Shown in pieces: positions 1-9,262 of a stretch of DNA of 64,000 nucleotides (its first letter is position 1; each line of letters starts with the position of its first letter). The notes beneath the pieces were generated by a model, which was not told where the DNA came from, made no database searches, and worked only from the letters and a program-made list of their open reading frames with translations. Location: the NCBI RefSeq assembly GCF_025961205.1, contig NZ_JAOQNH010000002.1:960208-1024207 (forward strand). The letters are read 5' to 3'. The DNA is from Azospirillum fermentarium. Its GTDB lineage: Bacteria > Pseudomonadota > Alphaproteobacteria > Azospirillales > Azospirillaceae. The translations under genes and the position numbers were made by a program.

Positions 1-188
1 CGAACTTCAACGACCCCGAAACCAACGGCGCCGGTGCGGTGGTGGCGAGCAGCGTGGAAAGCTCCAACGTGGACATCGCCGACGAATTCACCAAGCTGAT
101 CGTGACCCAGCGCAGCTATTCCGCCAACACCAAGATCGTCACGACCACCGACGAGATGCTTCAGGAAGTCCTGAACATCAAGCGGTAA
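1..188 (+). CDS. flgE: Flagellar hook protein FlgE, C-terminal end (partial)
   Basis: The open frame begins before the window (first full codon at base 3) and stops with TAA at 186-188. The residues seen include SSNVDIADEFTKLIVTQRSY followed by ANTKIVTTTDEMLQEVLNIKR, the conserved C-terminal D0 helix of FlgE/FlgF/FlgG axial proteins. Ending at LNIKR and lying directly before flgK and flgL, it is most likely the hook protein FlgE rather than a rod protein. It polymerises outside the cell into the hook joining basal body and filament. Only about 61 residues are visible, so total length cannot be judged. Confidence 0.85.
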   Translation, partial: NFNDPETNGAGAVVASSVESSNVDIADEFTKLIVTQRSYSANTKIVTTTDEMLQEVLNIKR

Positions 189-280
189 CGCGCCTCGGAC
201 GGTACCGGCATTAAGCGCCCGGCGGGGACCGTGTTCCCCGCACGCCCGCGGCGTGCCCAAAAATCGAAAGGTTCCCGGCC

Positions 281-1690
281 ATGTCCCTCTTCAGCGCCCT
301 GAACAGCGCCACCGCCAGCCTTCGCACGGTTCAGTCGCAGGTGAAGGTGGTTTCGGACAACGTGGCCCGGTCCGACGACCCCAGCCGCACCCGCCACACC
401 CTGGAACAGAAGGTCGATCGCAGCGGCCAGGTTCTGACCGCCGAATACCGGCGCGAGGTCGATGCCGCCCTGCGTTCCCAGGTCCAGGATCTGACCGCCC
501 GCACGGCCACATACGACACCCAGAACACCTATATGCAGAAGCTGGGCGACCTGATGCGGACGACCAACGGCAGCCCGCTGCTGAACCAGTACGCCAACGC
601 CTTCGACACGGCGATGAAGACGCTCGCCACCTCGCCCGAGGACGAGACCGCGCAGCAGGAATTCCTGCGCGCCGGCGACACCCTGGCCCGCGAAGTCAAG
701 CGCGTGTCCCAGGGCGTCGAAGACCTCAACCGTGAGATGCAGAAGGACACCACCGATTCCGTCACCCAGCTCAACGACCTGCTGAAACAGGTGGACCGCA
801 TCAACAAGGATATGGTCTCGCTGCAAGGCTACGGCGATTCCGCCAACGTGGTCGCCGACAAGCGCGATGCCCTGGTCAAGCAGATCAGCGAACTGGTCTC
901 GGTGCGCACGGTGGAGCGGCAGGACGGGCGCCTGGCCATTTTTACCTCCTCCGGCCTGTCACTTTTGGACGCCGAACCGGCAAATCTTACCTATGACGGC
1001 AACAACCTCGTGGTGACGAACGAGGGGCAGTCCATGACCGTCAACGATCATTTCACCGACGGCAAGCTGAGCGCGCTGCAGAACATGCGCTACGACGGCT
1101 CGGCCAAGGATCCCCCCAGCCTGGCCAGCAGCGACCCCACCAAGGAGGTCATCCGCAAGCTGCGCTCGCAGCTCGACACCTATGCCCAGGCCTTCACCGG
1201 CGCCACCAAAGAGGGCGAGGCCACCAGCTTTGCCGACGCCTACAACAACGCCAGCCCCGTGAAGGACGGCGAGCAGAACTTCTATTTCTTCACCGGGACC
1301 GACCGTTTCAGCATCGCCGTCAACCCCAAGTTGATGAGCGGCGAAATGAAGATTAAGGAATCGGCCATTCCCGACATGGCGAAAGCCATGAACGCAACCG
1401 GAAGAAGCATGACGTCCGATGGGCTGAAGCTGAGCAACACCAGCTATTCCGGCATGGCCAGCTCGCTCACCGGGGTGTGGATGTCCACCGCCGGCACGGT
1501 TTCGACCAACCTGGCGGCCAGCAAGGAATCCCGCGACCTGCTGGAGGAACGCTACGTCAACAACACCGGCGTGAACATCGACGAGGAGATCGCCAACCTC
1601 CAACAGTTGCAGACGTCCTACGCCGCTTCGGCACGGGTTATGCAAGTGGCCAACAGTATGTTTGACGCGTTGGAGCGCATCGTCGGATGA
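281..1690 (+). CDS. flgK: Flagellar hook-associated protein 1 FlgK
   Basis: 469 residues. The N-terminus (SLFSALNSATASLRTVQSQV then VSDNVARSDDP) is the usual axial-protein D0 segment. The C-terminus (DEEIANLQQLQTSYAASARV, then MQVANSMFDALERIVG) is the conserved FlgK tail that packs with it in the hook-filament junction. FlgK is secreted through the flagellar type III apparatus and forms the first junction ring. The ATG at 281 lies 92 bp after the flgE stop, and the gene overlaps flgL in an ATGA junction, so the two are probably translationally coupled. Length is within the family's usual range. Confidence 0.93.
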   Translation: MSLFSALNSATASLRTVQSQVKVVSDNVARSDDPSRTRHTLEQKVDRSGQVLTAEYRREVDAALRSQVQDLTARTATYDTQNTYMQKLGDLMRTTNGSPLLNQYANAFDTAMKTLATSPEDETAQQEFLRAGDTLAREVKRVSQGVEDLNREMQKDTTDSVTQLNDLLKQVDRINKDMVSLQGYGDSANVVADKRDALVKQISELVSVRTVERQDGRLAIFTSSGLSLLDAEPANLTYDGNNLVVTNEGQSMTVNDHFTDGKLSALQNMRYDGSAKDPPSLASSDPTKEVIRKLRSQLDTYAQAFTGATKEGEATSFADAYNNASPVKDGEQNFYFFTGTDRFSIAVNPKLMSGEMKIKESAIPDMAKAMNATGRSMTSDGLKLSNTSYSGMASSLTGVWMSTAGTVSTNLAASKESRDLLEERYVNNTGVNIDEEIANLQQLQTSYAASARVMQVANSMFDALERIVG

Positions 1691-3735
1691 GCACGATCAC
1701 ACAAGCCGGCAGCTATGCCCGCTACATGAGCCTGGTCCGCACGCTGTCCGACGGGCAGAAGAAGGTGGACACCCTGACCACACAGATGAACACCAACGTC
1801 AAGTCGGTGGATCTGAAGGGGTACGGGGCGGAAACCGAAAAGCTGCTCGCCCTGCGTGCCGAACTGGTCAAGCGCAAGACCTATTCCGATTCGATCGACA
1901 CCGCCACCACGCGGCTGAAGACCACGGATCTGGTCCTGACCAATCTGGAAAAGCTGACCACCGATTGGCAGTCGAACGCACTGATGCCGACCGAGCCGGG
2001 CAAGCCGCTGGTCTCGGGGCAGAACGACATCAACCCCGACGCCCTGAAGGTCACGCTCAACACCGACACCTCGAAGCTGACCCAGAACGCGACCTACACC
2101 GTCACGTCGGTCCCGTCCAAGAACGGGCCGAACGGCACCTACGACATCACCATCACCGACGGCCTGGGCGGCAAGAGCACCCGCACGCTCAACCTGAACA
2201 CGGTGCCGCCGGACGACGGCAAGGGCTACAACTTCACCATGGGCGGCGGTCCGGGCGAAGGCGCTGTGCTGAACATCACCTTCGACAAGCTGAACGCCGC
2301 GTCCACCAGCTCATTCGACGTGTCGTGGCCCCAGGCGAACCAGACGCTGGAGCGGCTGAACGGCGCCATGCGCGACATCCGCCAGTATCTGAACGAACAG
2401 GTGGGCGACCGCTACCTGTTCGCCGGCTCCCGCTACACAACCCAGCCGGTGGCCGACCTGAACCTGGCCAAGCAGGTGACCAAGGTCACGCTGGACGGAT
2501 CGTCGGTGGACAAGGACGATTACTTCCAACTGGATATCGACGGGCAGACCTTCTCGGTGGTGATCGGGCCCAACGACCCCCGCACCGTGACCTATGTGGC
2601 CCAGGCGCTGACCAGCCAGATCAATTCCGCCAACCCGGCCATTCCGCTGTCGGTCACCACCAACAACGGCATCATCACCATGATCGGCCAGCAGGTCGGG
2701 CGGGAATTCAACATCCGCTCGTCGGTGGTCAACGCCGCCCAGGTGGACAACTCCGTCGATCCGGTCTCCACCCTCACCCCCCCCACCACCACCGCGCCGC
2801 AGATGGACCGCTTCACGCTGCGCGGGGATAACGTGGACATCGGCGACACGTTCGAATTCACGGTCGCCGTCGGCAACCCGGCCGACCCGTACAACGCCAA
2901 ATACTACACCGATCATCCGGGTGAACCGACGGATCTGCCGCTGTACAAGGAGTACACCGTCAAATACACGGTGACGGCGGATGATTTCTCCAAGGGCACC
3001 ACCAACGTCGGCGCCGTGGCCGACCGGCTGCGCGAACAGTTCGGCAAGATGGACCCCAAACCGCCGGTCACCCTGGACGTGATGGGCAGCGGGCCCGGCA
3101 TCTCCATCACCGGCAACACCCCGCTCGACCCCAACCATCCGGGCCTGTCCACCCAGTTCAGCACCACGGCGAAGGTGACCAACGGGTCCGTGCGCAACAC
3201 CATGACGGTGAAGAACCTGCCGCCCGAGCCGGACCCGCTTACCGAGGCGACCATCGTCCGCAACCCCGACCTGCCGTTCTATGACAGCGAATACCTGAGC
3301 AAGCGCACCAACAACAAGGCGTGGGACAAGACCGCGGTCACCGCGGACGACGACTACAGCATCGATTACGGCGTCACCTCCACCGACCCGTCGATTCAGA
3401 AGCTGGTTTCGGCCTTCCGCATGGCCAAGGCGGCGGTGTCCAACCCCGGCAAGTACAAGGAATACGCCGAGCAGGCGCTGAGCATGATGGCCGATGCCAA
3501 GGAATCGCTGCGCTCGGTCCATGCCAAGGTGGCGTCCGATCTCGCCACCCTGACCACCAAGAAGGACGAGCACACCGAGCTGTCCAACAGCGCCACCGAT
3601 CAGGTCGCCCGCATCGAAGGCATCGATCAGACCGAAGTGGCCGCCCGCCTGCGCACCTCCATGAACGCGCTGGAAGCCGCCTATACCGTCGCCGGCCAGA
3701 CGCAAAAGATGTCGCTTCTGAATTATCTGGCGTAA
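1687..3735 (+). CDS. flgL: Flagellar hook-associated protein 3 FlgL, enlarged
   Basis: 682 residues, about twice a typical FlgL (roughly 300-400). The first ~130 residues (SYARYMSLVRTLSDGQKKVD) and the last ~110 (QKLVSAFRMAKAAVSNPGKY; DQVARIEGIDQTEVAARLRT; MNALEAAYTVAGQTQKMSLL) match the flagellin-like D0/D1 helices of FlgL. The segment DIRQYLNEQVGDRYLFAGSR is the conserved FlgL signature. The extra mass is a Thr/Asp/Pro-rich middle (about residues 260-560) that would form large surface domains. It is the second junction protein between FlgK and the filament. The start overlaps the flgK stop by 4 nt. Confidence 0.88.
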   Translation: MSTITQAGSYARYMSLVRTLSDGQKKVDTLTTQMNTNVKSVDLKGYGAETEKLLALRAELVKRKTYSDSIDTATTRLKTTDLVLTNLEKLTTDWQSNALMPTEPGKPLVSGQNDINPDALKVTLNTDTSKLTQNATYTVTSVPSKNGPNGTYDITITDGLGGKSTRTLNLNTVPPDDGKGYNFTMGGGPGEGAVLNITFDKLNAASTSSFDVSWPQANQTLERLNGAMRDIRQYLNEQVGDRYLFAGSRYTTQPVADLNLAKQVTKVTLDGSSVDKDDYFQLDIDGQTFSVVIGPNDPRTVTYVAQALTSQINSANPAIPLSVTTNNGIITMIGQQVGREFNIRSSVVNAAQVDNSVDPVSTLTPPTTTAPQMDRFTLRGDNVDIGDTFEFTVAVGNPADPYNAKYYTDHPGEPTDLPLYKEYTVKYTVTADDFSKGTTNVGAVADRLREQFGKMDPKPPVTLDVMGSGPGISITGNTPLDPNHPGLSTQFSTTAKVTNGSVRNTMTVKNLPPEPDPLTEATIVRNPDLPFYDSEYLSKRTNNKAWDKTAVTADDDYSIDYGVTSTDPSIQKLVSAFRMAKAAVSNPGKYKEYAEQALSMMADAKESLRSVHAKVASDLATLTTKKDEHTELSNSATDQVARIEGIDQTEVAARLRTSMNALEAAYTVAGQTQKMSLLNYLA

Positions 3736-3761
3736 CGGCGGGATACCGGGACGGCCCGCCG

Positions 3762-4751
3762 TCAGCGCGGCTTCGCCCGGGCCATATCCTCGATCCGGGC
3801 AGCCAGTTCCTCGGCCACGCGGGTCTGATCGGGGGTCTGGCGGGCGTTCAGCATGGCGCGCAGGGCCAGCAGGTGCAGCCGCATCAGCCCCAGGTCACCG
3901 GACAGGCTCCCCCCCTCGGTCAGGATCCGCTGCAGCGACACCACCACGCGCTCCGCCGACGGCGGCAGGGAAGCCATCCCCGCCTGCCGCAGTTGCTGGA
4001 GCGGGATGATCATGCCCAACAGCACATCCGCCGTGCGGTCGAAGGACGTCAGCACGGTGTCGATCATCTCGCCCAGGGTGCGGCGGGCGGTCTCCTCCGT
4101 CTCCTCGGCGCCGGGAAGGGTGCGGGCGATCAGGGACAGCGCCCCCTCCTTCTGGCGGCGTGCCTGCTGAACGGCCGCCTCGTCCCCCGACACCCGCGCC
4201 AGCAGCAGATTGTCGGGCTGCACCAGGATCACGCCCTTTTCCCCCGAGCGGGCGAACCGGCGGTCCACCGCCACCGGGCGGCTCGTGCGGCGGCGGTCGG
4301 GACCACGGTAGCCGGGGGAAATGACGAAGGGCCGCTGCCGGTTCACCACATCCAGCAACCGTTCGACGATGCGGGCGGGCGACACCGGCTTGACCAGGAA
4401 ATCGGTCACCCCGGCGTTGCGCCCGATGGTGACGTGCTCGTGCGATCCATGGGCGGTCAGCATCACCACCGGCAGGGCCGGGTCGGGGGACGCGGGATGG
4501 GTGCGGATCTTGTGCACCAGTTCCAGCCCGCAGCCGTTGGGCATTTCCCAATCGGTGAACACGATGTCGGGGGACAGGGTGCGGATGATCTGGAACGCCT
4601 CGTCCACCGACCCGGCCTCGCTGACGCGCTCCAGCCCCAGATGCCGCAGAATGCTGCGCACCATGGAACGGATGTGCGCCACGTCGTCCACGATCAGGAC
4701 GTGAAGGCAACGGTAGCCTTGCGGGATGGTGATGGAGGCTTTGTGGCGCAC
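3762..4751 (-). CDS. Response regulator with N-terminal receiver domain
   Basis: A CheY-like receiver occupies about residues 16-135 of a protein begun at GTG 4751 (329 aa). Acidic pocket D22/D23, phospho-acceptor D67 (IVFTDWEMP), T99 and K121 are all present. The C-terminal ~190 residues have no DNA-binding domain that I recognise, are mostly helical, and contain an RGPDRRRTSR linker. Output may be protein interaction. The frame stays open to GTG 4862, overlapping the kinase gene by 17 nt; no in-frame ATG or clear ribosome site separates the two starts, so the N-terminus is uncertain. It directly follows a hybrid kinase and is its probable partner. Confidence 0.8.
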   Translation of the reverse strand: MRHKASITIPQGYRCLHVLIVDDVAHIRSMVRSILRHLGLERVSEAGSVDEAFQIIRTLSPDIVFTDWEMPNGCGLELVHKIRTHPASPDPALPVVMLTAHGSHEHVTIGRNAGVTDFLVKPVSPARIVERLLDVVNRQRPFVISPGYRGPDRRRTSRPVAVDRRFARSGEKGVILVQPDNLLLARVSGDEAAVQQARRQKEGALSLIARTLPGAEETEETARRTLGEMIDTVLTSFDRTADVLLGMIIPLQQLRQAGMASLPPSAERVVVSLQRILTEGGSLSGDLGLMRLHLLALRAMLNARQTPDQTRVAEELAARIEDMARAKPR

Positions 4752-4845
4752 GGTCGAAGCGGTCCCGGAACCAGGGCGGGTATCGGCAGGTACCCTATCT
4801 AGAGCGATGCCATGAAAGACAAGTGGACGGCGGGGCGGCCCCGGC

Positions 4846-7059
4846 TCAGCCGTCCAGCACACGCAGCGCCTCCAGCGTCCGGCTCAGCACGGCGTCCAGC
4901 CCGCCGGCCAGCGCGGCGCCGTCGCGGGGGCCGCTTTCCTCAATCATGCGGGCGGTGACGGCCAGCCGCTGGGCGCCGATGTTGATGGCCATGCCCTTGA
5001 GCGCGTGGGCCGGACGGCGGTGCGGTTCGCCGGCGGCAAGGGCGGAGAGGATGGCCGCGATCTCCACGCGCGCCTGCTCGGCGAAGGCGGCGACCGTATC
5101 CTGCCAGCCGTCGGGGCCGATCACCATGCACATGGTTTCCGCCTGATCCCGGTCCAGCAGCCCGTCATCCACCCACGGCTCCACCACGGCGGAAACCGCA
5201 TGATCCGCGACCGGGACGGCCGGGGCCGGGGTAGGAGGGGCCGCCGCCGTCTCGCCGTCAGGGGTGGTGGGCGCGAAGCGGGCCACCGCCTCCAGCAACG
5301 CCGGGCGGCGGATCGGCTTGGGCAGGTAATCGTTCATTCCCGCCGCCAGATAATGGTCGCGGTCGGACGCGATGGTGTTGGCGGTGACCGCGATGATGGG
5401 CACCCGCCCGGCGGCACCACCCAGCCGGCGGATGGCGACGGCGGCATCGCAGCCGTCCATCACCGGCATCTGGATGTCCATCAGCACCAGATCGGGCGGA
5501 TCGCGGGACACGGAGGCGACCGCCTCCCGCCCGTCGCCGGCAAAGGCGATGGTGTGCCCCTCCTTGCGCAGCAGCGCTCCCAGCAGGGTGCGGTTGGTGG
5601 CCACGTCATCCACCACCAGGATCCGCATGGGCGGGGTCCGCGCCGACGCCGGGGTGGGATCGGCGGCGGAAACGGGCGGCGGTGTATCCCGCAGGGTGCA
5701 GCGGACGTGAAAGGTGAAGATGCTGCCGACACCGGGCGTGCTGGTGACGCCGATGCCGCCGCCCATCAGCTCGCACAGCTCGCGGGAAATGGCCAGCCCC
5801 AGCCCGCTGCCCCCGAACCGCCGGGTGGAGGAATCGTCCACCTGGGAAAAACGCTGGAACAGCAGCGCCTGCTGTTCGGGGGGAATGCCGATGCCGGTGT
5901 CGGTGACCGACGCCGCCAGCATCACCGCACCGCCGTCGGCGGGCCGGGTGGACACCTGGACCGTGATGGTGCCGGCGGTGGTGAACTTCACCGCATTGCC
6001 CACCAGATTGACCAGGATCTGCCGGATGCGCATGGCGTCGCCGCGCAGCCAGCGGGCGGCGTCGGGGGCGATGTGGTGTTCGATGATGGTGCCGGATTCC
6101 GACGCCCGCGGCGCGAACAGCTTGACCACATCCTCGGTCAGTTCGGCCAGGTCGAAATCCTCGTCCTCGATCTCCAGCCGCCGGGCTTCCAGCTTGGAAT
6201 AGTCGAGAACGTCGTTGACCAGCGTCAGCAGGTTTTCCGCCGACCGCAGGGCCAGCCCCACATATTCCTTTTGCCCCGAATCCAGCCGCGTGTCGTTCAG
6301 CAGGGTCAGCAGCCCGATCACCCCGTTCATCGGCGTGCGGATCTCGTGGCTGATGTTGGCCAGGAACATGGATTTGGCGCGGTTGGCGCTGTCGGCTTCC
6401 ACCCGCGCCTGCTCCAGGGTGCGGGCCATGACCGACAGGTTGTCGTGGGACCGGCGGATGGCCAGGATCTGCCACACGGCCAGCCCGCCGAAGCTGAGGA
6501 TCAGCACCCCCTGGAGCACCGTGGCCGCCAGGGTCACGGCCTGCAGGTTCTTCAGCTCTTCCCACCGGCGGCCGCTGTGGTCGGCGCTCCACCCGTTCAG
6601 GCCCAGCAGCATCGCCTGATACTCGGGCATCAGCCCGTCCAGCCGCGCCTTCACCGCCGCGGAAGCCGCGGGACTGAGCCCGCCGTCGGCGGCGATGGCG
6701 TCGTCGGTCTGGCGGATGAAGGCCCGCGTGGTGGCCAGCGCATCCTCGTAGAACCGCTGGCCGCCGAACATGTTGCGGTAGATGCCGTTGTCGATGACGG
6801 TCATCCGGCTGGCGAAGATCTCGTACCGCTGCTGAACCTCCTTCAGCCGGGCGGGATCGCCGCCGGCCTCCGCCAGCAGCATGCGCAGGCGCATGTACTC
6901 GTTGTTGAGCTGGTAGAAGGACCAGACCAGATTGTCCTGTCCCAGGGACGCCACCTGACGGGTCTTGGCCATCAGGTGCACCTGCACCCCGATCATCCCG
7001 GCAATGGACACCAGCAGGGCCGCCGCCACGGCGGCAAGGATGAATTTGCTGCGTTTCAT
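4846..7059 (-). CDS. Hybrid sensor histidine kinase with receiver and Hpt domains
   Basis: 737 residues. Order: TM helix (8-29), periplasmic helical sensor (~30-172), TM helix (174-200), HisKA with H238 in [10 protein letters not shown], HATPase_c with N-box [10 protein letters not shown]1 DTGIGI and G2 GGSGLGL, receiver (~478-595) with D483/D484 and phospho-acceptor D528, and C-terminal Hpt with H685 (HALKGMA). This is a complete four-step phosphorelay in one inner-membrane protein. Its ATG overlaps the stop of the upstream periplasmic gene, and the response regulator follows immediately, so all four minus-strand genes are probably one operon. The periplasmic sensor is not a recognised ligand fold and may read the state of the two upstream proteins. 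Confidence 0.93.
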   Translation of the reverse strand: MKRSKFILAAVAAALLVSIAGMIGVQVHLMAKTRQVASLGQDNLVWSFYQLNNEYMRLRMLLAEAGGDPARLKEVQQRYEIFASRMTVIDNGIYRNMFGGQRFYEDALATTRAFIRQTDDAIAADGGLSPAASAAVKARLDGLMPEYQAMLLGLNGWSADHSGRRWEELKNLQAVTLAATVLQGVLILSFGGLAVWQILAIRRSHDNLSVMARTLEQARVEADSANRAKSMFLANISHEIRTPMNGVIGLLTLLNDTRLDSGQKEYVGLALRSAENLLTLVNDVLDYSKLEARRLEIEDEDFDLAELTEDVVKLFAPRASESGTIIEHHIAPDAARWLRGDAMRIRQILVNLVGNAVKFTTAGTITVQVSTRPADGGAVMLAASVTDTGIGIPPEQQALLFQRFSQVDDSSTRRFGGSGLGLAISRELCELMGGGIGVTSTPGVGSIFTFHVRCTLRDTPPPVSAADPTPASARTPPMRILVVDDVATNRTLLGALLRKEGHTIAFAGDGREAVASVSRDPPDLVLMDIQMPVMDGCDAAVAIRRLGGAAGRVPIIAVTANTIASDRDHYLAAGMNDYLPKPIRRPALLEAVARFAPTTPDGETAAAPPTPAPAVPVADHAVSAVVEPWVDDGLLDRDQAETMCMVIGPDGWQDTVAAFAEQARVEIAAILSALAAGEPHRRPAHALKGMAINIGAQRLAVTARMIEESGPRDGAALAGGLDAVLSRTLEALRVLDG

Positions 7060-7604
7060 CAGGGATTCAGGGCGATGCGGGTAATCTGCCAGATCGCGCG
7101 GTAATACCAGAGGTCGTTCTGGATCGCCGGCGTGTCGTCAAAGGGAAAAATCAGCCAGTACGGGCCGCGGGTGCGCAAGGAAAGCGGCTGGCCGTTCTGG
7201 CGATAGGCCAGGATGGGCTTCAGCCGTTCGATATCGGCCAGCGCGATCCGCACCGTGTAATCGTCCGCGGCGCCCAGGACCACGGTCCCCCCGCTGCCGG
7301 CGGGAAGAACACCCGCCAGCTTCAGCACCTCGGTCAGGGAGGGGCCGTCGAAATCGCTCGCCTCCGACCATGGCGTGGCCGTGCGGATGCGCAGGGCCGG
7401 CAGCGCTTCGATTTCGGCGGACGACAGGGTGCGGGCGGCAGCCCCGCCGGGCTGGGCCACCACGATGCCGGCGGATTGCGCCGGGGCCGGGCCGGACGGT
7501 GCGGCCACCGCCAGCAGGCACAGCGCAAACCACGCGAAAGGCCGCAACGCAAGCCGCCATATCCGCAGGCCGATGGGCATCGGGAGCATCCTTTGGGTCG
7601 TCAC
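7059..7604 (-). CDS. Periplasmic sulfite-oxidase-fold protein without cofactor cysteine
   Basis: 181 residues with an N-terminal hydrophobic export segment (about residues 22-44, ending PAPAQS). The mature part resembles the oxidoreductase molybdopterin-binding fold (PF00174-like): [34 protein letters not shown] and [10 protein letters not shown]. Catalytic SUOX proteins bind molybdenum through a conserved cysteine; the mature protein here has none, so an enzymatic role is unlikely and a binding or sensory role is inferred. The stop overlaps the kinase ATG. It is paralogous to the next upstream gene. Confidence 0.75.
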   Translation of the reverse strand: MTTQRMLPMPIGLRIWRLALRPFAWFALCLLAVAAPSGPAPAQSAGIVVAQPGGAAARTLSSAEIEALPALRIRTATPWSEASDFDGPSLTEVLKLAGVLPAGSGGTVVLGAADDYTVRIALADIERLKPILAYRQNGQPLSLRTRGPYWLIFPFDDTPAIQNDLWYYRAIWQITRIALNP

Positions 7605-7626
7605 AGGATCGGAATTCCCGGCGGGG

Positions 7627-8121
7627 TCAGCGGACGGCGATCTTGGCCACCTGCCACACGGCGCGGCTGTAGAATTTCTCCTGTTTCAGGTCCGTGCGGC
7701 TGTCGAACGGATAGATGACGAACAGCGGCCCCTTGTCGCGCACCGAAAACGGCTTTCCGTCGATCCGCGACGCCAGGACGACGCCATAGAGGTCGAGATC
7801 CTCCGCCGGGATCTCCACGCTGTAATCATTGAGCGCGGAGATCTTGAGCGTGGTGCCCGTAACCCCCGCCTGCTGCAGAACCGTGCGCAAAAGCGGGCCG
7901 GAAAAGGTCCGCGGGCCGTCGTACCACGGGGTGGTGGTGGTGACCGCGGTTTGCGGCAGGCCGTCCAGCGCCGCCATGTCGAACGCGGCGGATGTGCCGC
8001 CGGGGCCGCTGACCGTCAGCACGGTATCCGCCGCCCGCGCGTCACCGGGCACCGCCATGCCCACGGCCAGAGCCAGGGCCGACATCAGCAAGAACAGGAA
8101 GACACGACGCTGCATGAACAA
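7627..8121 (-). CDS. Periplasmic sulfite-oxidase-fold protein, second copy
   Basis: 164 residues with a clear Sec signal peptide (hydrophobic core at 7-24, predicted cut after ARA or ARAA). It aligns with its downstream neighbour through SGPLLRTVLQQAGV, NDYSVEIPAEDL, DKGPLFVIYPFDSRTD and YSRAVWQVAKI. It also lacks any cysteine that could ligate molybdenum. It is the first gene of the minus-strand block that continues into the hybrid kinase and response regulator, with 22 bp to the next gene. A role as periplasmic input module for the kinase is inference from context. Confidence 0.75.
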   Translation of the reverse strand: MFMQRRVFLFLLMSALALAVGMAVPGDARAADTVLTVSGPGGTSAAFDMAALDGLPQTAVTTTTPWYDGPRTFSGPLLRTVLQQAGVTGTTLKISALNDYSVEIPAEDLDLYGVVLASRIDGKPFSVRDKGPLFVIYPFDSRTDLKQEKFYSRAVWQVAKIAVR

Positions 8122-8628
8122 CCCTTTCGTATCGTGGGCGCGTCATTATCGGTCCGCATGGCGTCACAATATTTCGCCCTTTAATGGAAACATTGCGTGT
8201 GTTTCCGTGCTTTCCAGAGAAATATATGGTGCGGTTTCCCGTTTGTCGATGCGCTTGCGCACGCCCTTCATGGCACGGAAACCAACCATAGCGCCGCGTG
8301 GGCCGGCGGCACCCGTGGCCCTGACCCTTTTTGATTTTATATTTTGTTAGAAAACGAAAAAAACATCCTCAACGGCCTGGACCGCAACGGCCATAAGGGG
8401 AATTGGCGGCCGCGGCGGCACGGATACCGGCCTCTCTCTGGTGCAGGACAACGGCGGTGACGGCACCGCCGGCGCCGCCGACGTGCGGCTGATGACCATC
8501 TTCGCCCAGACGGCCCTGAACGGCAACGGCATCATTTTCCGCTCACCGGCCCGCCACAGACGAAAAGGCCATCCTCCTTGCGGAGGGTGGCCTTTGCGCG
8601 GGTGGCTGTGGAAAAGCCGGAACAGAGG
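8122..8628. other. Intergenic region with no convincing gene
   Basis: About 500 bp. The first 200 bp are AT-rich and probably hold the promoter of the minus-strand signalling operon; a 7-bp inverted repeat (GGAAACA at 8186-8192 with TGTTTCC at 8200-8206) could be a regulator site. From about 8370 to 8540 the plus strand reads as short open protein-like stretches (for example DNGGDGTAGAADVRL) with no start or family match, possibly debris of a lost gene. The flaF terminator lies at the right end. Confidence 0.4.
8564..8597 (-). terminator. Rho-independent terminator of flaF
   Basis: A 14-bp stem (AAAGGCCATCCTCC against GGAGGGTGGCCTTT, one G-T wobble) with a four-base loop. On the minus strand it is followed by a short T run and lies 31 bp past the flaF stop. 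Confidence 0.75.
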
Positions 8629-9156
8629 TCAGATGGAGATGCGCAAGCCTTCCCGCGGAACCTGGGCCGGTTCGGCGGCAGCGGGGCGCGGGGCCGCGGC
8701 CTGACCATAACCGCCGGCGGCCGGGCGCATGGCCGGCGGCACCGGGGCCGCACCCGGCGGCGGGGCCGCGGCAACGCCGGGCTGGGCCGCGGCGGGGGCG
8801 CCGATCTTCTGCGACAGGCCGCCGGCCACGTTGCGGTTGATGTTGATCAGCGTATCCAGCCTGGTCACGTCCTGGTCGGCCAGACGGGCCATGGTTTCCC
8901 GGTCCACCATCAGCGACAGCGCCGCGATGTTGGTCCGCATGTCCTGGGGCATGGGACAATCCGGCTCGCTGATCGCGGCCTGGAAAATGGTCCACAAACG
9001 CTGATTGAGCAAAAGCGCGGCCTGGAACGCTTCCCAGTCGTCGGGATTGCGGCTGGCGTCAACCAGCCGCCGGGCCGCCTCCGACAGAGCCCAGGCTTCC
9101 ACATCGCGGGCGTCGTCGGAAACGGGCTTGCTTACATATTTCGGAGTCGGCTTCAT
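8629..9156 (-). CDS. flaF: Flagellar biosynthesis regulator FlaF
   Basis: 175 residues. Positions ~10-115 match the alphaproteobacterial FlaF family: VEAWALSEAARRLVDA, LLLNQRLWTIFQAAI, CPMPQDMRTNIAALSL and LDTLININRNVAGGL. FlaF acts with FlbT in post-transcriptional control and assembly of flagellin in this class. The C-terminal ~55 residues are an Ala/Pro/Gly-rich tail absent from the usual ~115-130 residue family members. No flagellin or flbT gene lies next to it here, so it is separated from its usual neighbours; a good terminator follows. Confidence 0.82.
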   Translation of the reverse strand: MKPTPKYVSKPVSDDARDVEAWALSEAARRLVDASRNPDDWEAFQAALLLNQRLWTIFQAAISEPDCPMPQDMRTNIAALSLMVDRETMARLADQDVTRLDTLININRNVAGGLSQKIGAPAAAQPGVAAAPPPGAAPVPPAMRPAAGGYGQAAAPRPAAAEPAQVPREGLRISI

Positions 9157-9262
9157 TCCACACCCTCAAGGGTCAGTCGGAAGGTCACAGAGACACAAGG
9201 GTTCCCGGACGCAAGTGATCCTGGCCAACAGAGGTTAATTTTCTGCTATTCCCCCACCCATG

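Noticed and set aside
2311..3705. Long open frame antisense to flgL (464 codons)
   Set aside because: Typical antisense shadow of a high-GC gene: rich in Gly/Arg/His/Val, no start signal, and the sense strand encodes clear FlgL ends.
5005..7104. Plus-strand open frame of 699 codons opposite the hybrid kinase
   Set aside because: Composition (Gly, Arg, Gln, His) and lack of any motif mark it as a shadow of the well-supported kinase gene.
8347..8704. Short frames and protein-like text around 8370-8540
   Set aside because: No start with a ribosome site, no family match, and the flaF terminator lies inside; reported only as possible debris.
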